Source: DATKOF01 sp035524795 (GTDB lineage: Bacteria > Pseudomonadota > Gammaproteobacteria > Burkholderiales > SG8-41). From it: 64,000 bases of DNA. Shown here one piece after another: positions 60,457 to 64,000 of the stretch; the first letter of the stretch is position 1, and every line of letters starts with the position of its first letter. Made by a program: the position numbers and the translations under genes. Where the stretch lies: assembly GCA_035524795.1 (NCBI GenBank), contig DATKOF010000014.1:1-64000 (forward strand), written 5' to 3'. The notes under the pieces are model-generated. The model was not told the DNA's origin and did not search any database. It saw only the letters and a program-made list of their open reading frames with translations.

Positions 60457-60590
60457 CCTCATCCCACCCCTTCTCCCGAAGGGAGAAGGGTTTCCTCGCC
60501 GCCGCGAGAGGCACGGGCATTCTCCTCGAGATTAATGTCAAGCTGATCCCCTCTCCCTCCGGGAGAGGGTGCAGGGTGAGGGAAATCGAC
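60457..60590. repeat. Compound palindromic intergenic repeat
   Basis: Two hairpins are arranged as an inverted pair: CCCTTCTCCC/GGGAGAAGGG (60468-60490) and CCCTCTCCC/GGGAGAGGG (60549-60569). Their outer flanks, CCCTCATCCC and GGGTGAGGG, are complementary. This is the common look of REP/MITE-type elements in proteobacteria. It sits between two pseudopilin genes. It could stabilise or attenuate the operon transcript. Confidence 0.75.
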
Positions 60591-60604
60591 AGTGTCATCT
60601 TCGC

Positions 60605-61093
60605 TCACCAGTCACGATAGCGCGTGCCGTCGATGCCGACGCCGGACGACAGCGAATAGACGTCGAACACATCCTTGCCCTCGTGCGGGTCGTCGGGCGG
60701 GCTTTCGTAGCTGCGCTTGCCCCAGGTCTCCTCCGCGGTAATCCCGGGATCGTCGTTCATCGGATCGCGCGGCAGGCGGCGCAGGAAATAGATTTTTTTC
60801 TTGTCGGGGCTGTTCTGGTCGTTGACACCGCTCACCAGATCGGTCAGCGATTTCGGATAGCCGGAACCGGTCGGGTCATAGGCGATCCTGCCCTGGTCGG
60901 CGGCATTCTTGTAATCGTCGATCGCGGTGCGGATCTGGCGCAGCGCGCTGCGCAGTTCCTGCTCCTTGACGCGCTTGACCGCGAGCTGCGCCAGCGGCAG
61001 CAGCGCGCTCGACAGGATCGCGACGATCGCGACGGTGATCACCATCTCGATCAGCGTGAAACCGCGGCGCGCGGATGCAGTGCGCGGAATCAT
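60605..61093 (-). CDS. GspG-like pseudopilin
   Basis: A 162-residue pseudopilin with ARRG|FTLIEMVITVAIVAILSS (Glu at +5). The body has KRVKEQELRSALRQIRTAID, DYKNAADQGRIAYDPTGSGY, KIYFLRRLPRDPMNDDPG and a C-terminal VFDVYSLSSGVGIDGTRYRD pattern typical of GspG (calcium-loop region). The ATG at 61093 overlaps the TGA of the secretin gene (TGATG), so translation is coupled. Two GspG-like genes in one run is uncommon; one may form the shaft and the other an accessory part. Confidence 0.88.
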   Translation of the reverse strand: MIPRTASARRGFTLIEMVITVAIVAILSSALLPLAQLAVKRVKEQELRSALRQIRTAIDDYKNAADQGRIAYDPTGSGYPKSLTDLVSGVNDQNSPDKKKIYFLRRLPRDPMNDDPGITAEETWGKRSYESPPDDPHEGKDVFDVYSLSSGVGIDGTRYRDW

Positions 61094-63357
61094 CACGGCG
61101 CGAGGTTGACGGTGTGCGGCGCCGGCGGCGTCAGCGTCGGCGCGCCCGGCGTATTTTCCACCGCGATGTTTTCGACCGCGATGCGCGCGCTGCCCGCCTC
61201 TTTGGCGACGGCGCGGCACGGCACGGTCATCGTTGCGCCCGCGCTCTGCCCCGGATTTTCAAACTTGAGCCTGATGCGGCCCGTATCAGGCGGCGGTGGC
61301 TGGTCCGGCGCGGCGCGCGCGACGCAACTGACCAGCGTCGGATCGTAAACCAGGTCGAATTCGGCCGCGCCGATCTCCGGAGGAAAAGCAAGAGTCATCG
61401 CGAAGTCGCTGCCGAGCTTGACCTCGGCGGCGCCGTCGAGCGCCAACTGCTTTGCTTCCCCGGCCGCCGGCGCGGCTGCAATATCAGGCGTCAGCGCCAG
61501 AGTCGGCGTCCGGCCGCCGCCAGCGGGCGGCAGCGAGACACTGTGCGCGGCGGTCGGCCTGATCTGCAGCGGCGCCATGCCGACCACCGATTCGGTGCCG
61601 GCGTTGAACTCGGCCATGTCCGCGTCCGGACGCGCCAGGCCGCGCACGATGTGCGGCGTGATCAGCAGCACGATCTCGGTCTTGGTGGCGTCGGAAGTGC
61701 TGTCGGAAAACAGTTTGCCGATGATCGGCAGATCGCCGAGCCCCGGCAGCTTGCTGGCGCTGCGGCGGTCTTCGTCGTTGATCAGCCCGGCCAGCACCTG
61801 GGTCTCGCCGTCCTTCAGACGCAGCGCGGTCGACGCGTTGCGGGTGCCGACCTGATAGGCCAGCGTGCCGTCGCGGTTGGTGATTTCGCGCGTGATGCTG
61901 CTGACTTCGAGATTGACATCCATCGACACCTCGTCGTCAAGCAGCACGTCGGGCTCGACTTCGAGCTTGAGGCCGACGTCGAGATAGTTGACCGACTGCG
62001 AAACGCCGACGTTGGCGGTCGAAGTCGAGGTGATGACCGGAACGCGGTCGCCGATCAGAATCTTGGCCTTGGTGTGGTTCTTGACGCGGATGCGCGGGTT
62101 GGCGAGCAGGTTCGAGTCGCTGCTCTCGCTCTTCAGGTTCAGCGCCGGATTGGGAATTCCGATCTGCGAGGCCTGGGGCCCGCCGCGCAATTGTTCGAGT
62201 GTCAACTGGGTCGTCGTCGTCGTCGCGTTGTTGGTGTTGATGACGACGCCGCCGGTGGTCTCGGTGGTGGTCGGATTCGGCACGATGTTCAGCACCGTCA
62301 ACTGGTTCGGATAGTTGATGCCGAGCTCGCGCAACCGGCTGCGCTTGATCTCCAGCACTTCAAGTTCCAGCATGACCTCGGGTTCGGGCAGATCCTGCGC
62401 CGCGACCAGCTTCTCGGCCAGCCGCACCGCTTCGGGCGTGTCGCGGATGACTATCGAGTTCAGCTTGTCGTTGACGTAGATGTCCCTGGTCTTGACCACG
62501 GTCTTGATCAGGTCAGCCATTTTCTTGGCATCGGCGTTGACCAGATAGAAATTGCGCGCCACCAACTCCTGGTAGTCCTTGATCTTGGCCGGCGTATCGG
62601 GATAGATCAGCACTGAGTTGTCGTTCAGGATTTTCCGCCGCAGCTGGTTGGTCGCCATGATCAGCTTTATCACGTCGTCGATCGTGGTATCGCGCACGTA
62701 GATCGTGACCTTGGTGTCGGCGCGGATGTCCTTGTCGAATACGAAATTGATGCCGGAAGAGCGCGAAATCATTTCAAATACGGTATGGATGTCCGCTTCG
62801 TGGAATTCAAGGGTGATCGGTTTGGCGAAACCGGCGTGCAGCGCCGACGGCGCAGGCGGCGCTTCTTGGACGCGCTCTGCAATCTTGCGCTGCAGCGACT
62901 TCGCTTCTGGCTGATCCGGATCCTCAATCAGAATCGCGCGCACTCGTTCTGCGGCGCCCGTGACATCGCCCTGCTCGAACATCTGGCCGGCACGCACCGC
63001 CTGCTGCTGTAAACGGATGTCGGCTTCGACGCCGGTTACGCCGGCTTTGCCGCGCGCGTTGTCGGGATCGATCTTCAACACTTCGAGGTAGGCATTTTCG
63101 GCGTCGTCGAAGCGCCGCTGTCCACGCAACGCGTCGGCCGCGGCGAGACGCTGCCCGACGACGCGCTCGCGATCATTGGCCAGGCGGGCGCGGTATTCGG
63201 CGTTCTGCGGATTGTCCCTGACCGCCTGTTCGAGCGTGGCGAGCGCCGCCTCATCCTTGCCCTCGCTCAGCAGACGCTCGCTGTCGGCCAGCGGCCGATC
63301 GGCGCAGGCTGCAATGAACAGACACAAAACCGCGACCCCCCATTTGATGCGTTTCAC
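61093..63357 (-). CDS. Secretin (GspD/PilQ-like) lipoprotein with TPR region and C-terminal cohesin-like domain
   Basis: A 754-residue outer-membrane channel protein. It starts with GTG 63357, overlapping the upstream stop (GTGA). The lipobox is LFIAACADRP (Cys18). Residues 25-160 are TPR-like (ALATLEQAVRDNPQNAEYRA). Residues 170-330 form N-domains: ITLEFHEADIHTVFEMISRS, LNSIVIRDTPEAVRLAEKL. The secretin core reaches about residue 600: LEVLEIKRSRLRELGINYP, GDRVPVITSTSTANVG, LPGLGDLPIIGKLFS, EIVLLITPHIVR. The last about 110 residues (LGSDFAMTLAFPPEIGAAEF, DLVYDPTLVSCV and on to RIAVENIAV) look like a cohesin-type beta-sandwich. Confidence 0.88.
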   Translation of the reverse strand: MKRIKWGVAVLCLFIAACADRPLADSERLLSEGKDEAALATLEQAVRDNPQNAEYRARLANDRERVVGQRLAAADALRGQRRFDDAENAYLEVLKIDPDNARGKAGVTGVEADIRLQQQAVRAGQMFEQGDVTGAAERVRAILIEDPDQPEAKSLQRKIAERVQEAPPAPSALHAGFAKPITLEFHEADIHTVFEMISRSSGINFVFDKDIRADTKVTIYVRDTTIDDVIKLIMATNQLRRKILNDNSVLIYPDTPAKIKDYQELVARNFYLVNADAKKMADLIKTVVKTRDIYVNDKLNSIVIRDTPEAVRLAEKLVAAQDLPEPEVMLELEVLEIKRSRLRELGINYPNQLTVLNIVPNPTTTETTGGVVINTNNATTTTTQLTLEQLRGGPQASQIGIPNPALNLKSESSDSNLLANPRIRVKNHTKAKILIGDRVPVITSTSTANVGVSQSVNYLDVGLKLEVEPDVLLDDEVSMDVNLEVSSITREITNRDGTLAYQVGTRNASTALRLKDGETQVLAGLINDEDRRSASKLPGLGDLPIIGKLFSDSTSDATKTEIVLLITPHIVRGLARPDADMAEFNAGTESVVGMAPLQIRPTAAHSVSLPPAGGGRTPTLALTPDIAAAPAAGEAKQLALDGAAEVKLGSDFAMTLAFPPEIGAAEFDLVYDPTLVSCVARAAPDQPPPPDTGRIRLKFENPGQSAGATMTVPCRAVAKEAGSARIAVENIAVENTPGAPTLTPPAPHTVNLAP

Positions 63358-63860
63358 CGTGCGCTCCCGATTGGCAATGCCTGCTGGATGTTCAGCGGCA
63401 GATAGGTCAGTTTGACGACGTCCGCGCCGACCGCGTCGACGTGATAAGTGTTGTCGATGGTGTCGCCTTCGTGCACCACATAGTTGCGACTCTGGTTGCC
63501 GATGAACACCGTGACTCGCCCTTCGGTTTCGATGATCTTGCCGATGTAGTGAAACGGCAGCGGCGGCGCCTGCGGCGGCGGAGGCGGGCCTTTTCTCGGC
63601 TCGGCCACCGGCGCCCACGAGCGCGGTTCAAACGCGTCGCCGACCGCATCGCGGTCGGGCTTCTGTTCCAGTCTGCCCAGATCGACTTCGGGCAGCGGCC
63701 GCCCACTTTCCTCGACGACCTGCGTCGCCGGCTCCTCGCGGCTGCGCGCAGACCCCGGTTCGCTGCCGCCGCCCCACCACAGCACGACGACGGTGAGAAT
63801 GGCCAATCCGGCGGCCAGCAGCAGGCGACGCTTCAGCGTCGTCAGTTTCAGCATCGTCAC
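63354..63860 (-). CDS. GspC/PilP-like inner-membrane protein
   Basis: A 168-residue protein with one N-terminal membrane helix (LLLAAGLAILTVVVLWW). A Pro-rich periplasmic linker (about 35-100; EPRKGPPPPPQAPPLPF) is followed by a small C-terminal domain, FHYIGKIIETEGRVTVFIGN and YVVHEGDTIDNTYHVDAVGA. This is the homology-region fold of GspC/PilP proteins that links inner-membrane platform to secretin. Its ATG overlaps the upstream stop by 4 bp and its stop overlaps the secretin's GTG. Which of GspC or PilP it is closest to cannot be settled by eye. Confidence 0.75.
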   Translation of the reverse strand: MTMLKLTTLKRRLLLAAGLAILTVVVLWWGGGSEPGSARSREEPATQVVEESGRPLPEVDLGRLEQKPDRDAVGDAFEPRSWAPVAEPRKGPPPPPQAPPLPFHYIGKIIETEGRVTVFIGNQSRNYVVHEGDTIDNTYHVDAVGADVVKLTYLPLNIQQALPIGSAR

Positions 63861-64000
63861 GATTTGCGTTCCATCAGATACATCACGAAACGCACCGAAG
63901 TTTCGGTGTTGCGGTCGCCAACGCTGGCGCGCTTGATCGCGACTTCCTCCAGCGTCAGCGGCGACACTTCGTCCAGCGCCTGGGCGATGAACAGCCGCGC
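63857..64000 (-). CDS. C-terminus of a PilO/GspM-like protein (cut by window edge)
   Basis: The minus strand is open from the window edge to a TGA at 63857-63859, giving 46 residues that end ETSVRFVMYLMERKS. The segment LDEVSPLTLEEVAIKRASVG resembles the C-terminal ferredoxin-like domain of PilO/GspM-type inner-membrane platform proteins. Operon position before a GspC/PilP-like gene supports this. The stop overlaps the next start (ATGA). Most of the gene is outside the window, so the call is tentative. Confidence 0.5.
   Translation of the reverse strand, partial: ARLFIAQALDEVSPLTLEEVAIKRASVGDRNTETSVRFVMYLMERKS

Noticed and set aside
1..64000. CRISPR arrays, tRNA or rRNA genes
   Set aside because: No regularly spaced repeats, cloverleaf-like sequences or rRNA signatures were noticed on either strand.

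Overview
The window is GC-rich and reads as a betaproteobacterial chromosome segment. The main evidence is a methanolan-type exosortase/PEP-CTERM set: homologues of epsA, epsD, epsE, epsF, epsG, epsH (xrtB), epsI and epsL are all present, with four PEP-CTERM proteins and a type II secretion-like gene run. The genus cannot be named from sequence alone. Nearly everything lies on the minus strand.

Region 1 (1-17.8 kb): the tail of an IS3-family element, then a minus-strand exopolysaccharide run. In transcription order it holds galE, ugd, a UDP-glucuronate epimerase, a formyltransferase-like/propeller protein, an acyltransferase, a CapK/PaaK-like adenylating enzyme, a glycosyltransferase (GT), an asparagine-synthase-like amidotransferase, a heparinase II/III-type lyase, a GDP-mannose dehydrogenase, a GT and a Tat-exported beta-helix protein. 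Two NAD sugar dehydrogenases plus a lyase and an amidotransferase suggest a uronic-acid-rich, amidated or acylated polymer.

Region 2 (17.7-21 kb): a rearranged spot. A direct repeat of the galE 5' end flanks a DUF433/DUF5615 toxin-antitoxin pair whose toxin is frameshifted. A GT fragment and two plus-strand genes (GT2, methyltransferase) follow.

Region 3 (21-32.3 kb): the core eps operon, epsDEFGHI, then an O-antigen-ligase-like polymerase, a GT, a flippase and a GT. EpsG carries an N-terminal MshEN-like motif pair, which hints at c-di-GMP control of assembly.

Region 4 (32.5-35.1 kb): three PEP-CTERM genes: an FxDxF-like protein, a trypsin-like protease and a protein with a thioester-type Cys/Gln pair.

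Region 5 (54.5-35.1 kb, minus): a tightly packed nine-gene run: tpsB, a 3439-residue tpsA adhesin, a DUF2341-LamG-ExbB fusion, exbD, tonB, a porin, a coiled-coil protein, an exosortase-associated CPBP protease and epsL. It looks like one surface-display and energy-coupling operon tied to the exosortase system, and is the best candidate here for an undescribed system.

Region 6 (54.6-58.4 kb): a PstS-like binding protein, a PEP-CTERM protein with a c-di-GMP-I riboswitch-like leader, and the LuxR-type regulator epsA. A 16-bp inverted repeat related to TAGTCCA-N2-TGGACTA recurs before epsA, before tpsB, before the GDP-mannose dehydrogenase and twice before the PEP-CTERM gene. I propose it as the EpsA operator.

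Region 7 (58.5-64 kb): a type II secretion-like run: partial GspM/PilO-like protein, GspC/PilP-like protein, a secretin with a cohesin-like tail, three pseudopilins and an ankyrin-repeat protein. No tRNA, rRNA or CRISPR was seen.
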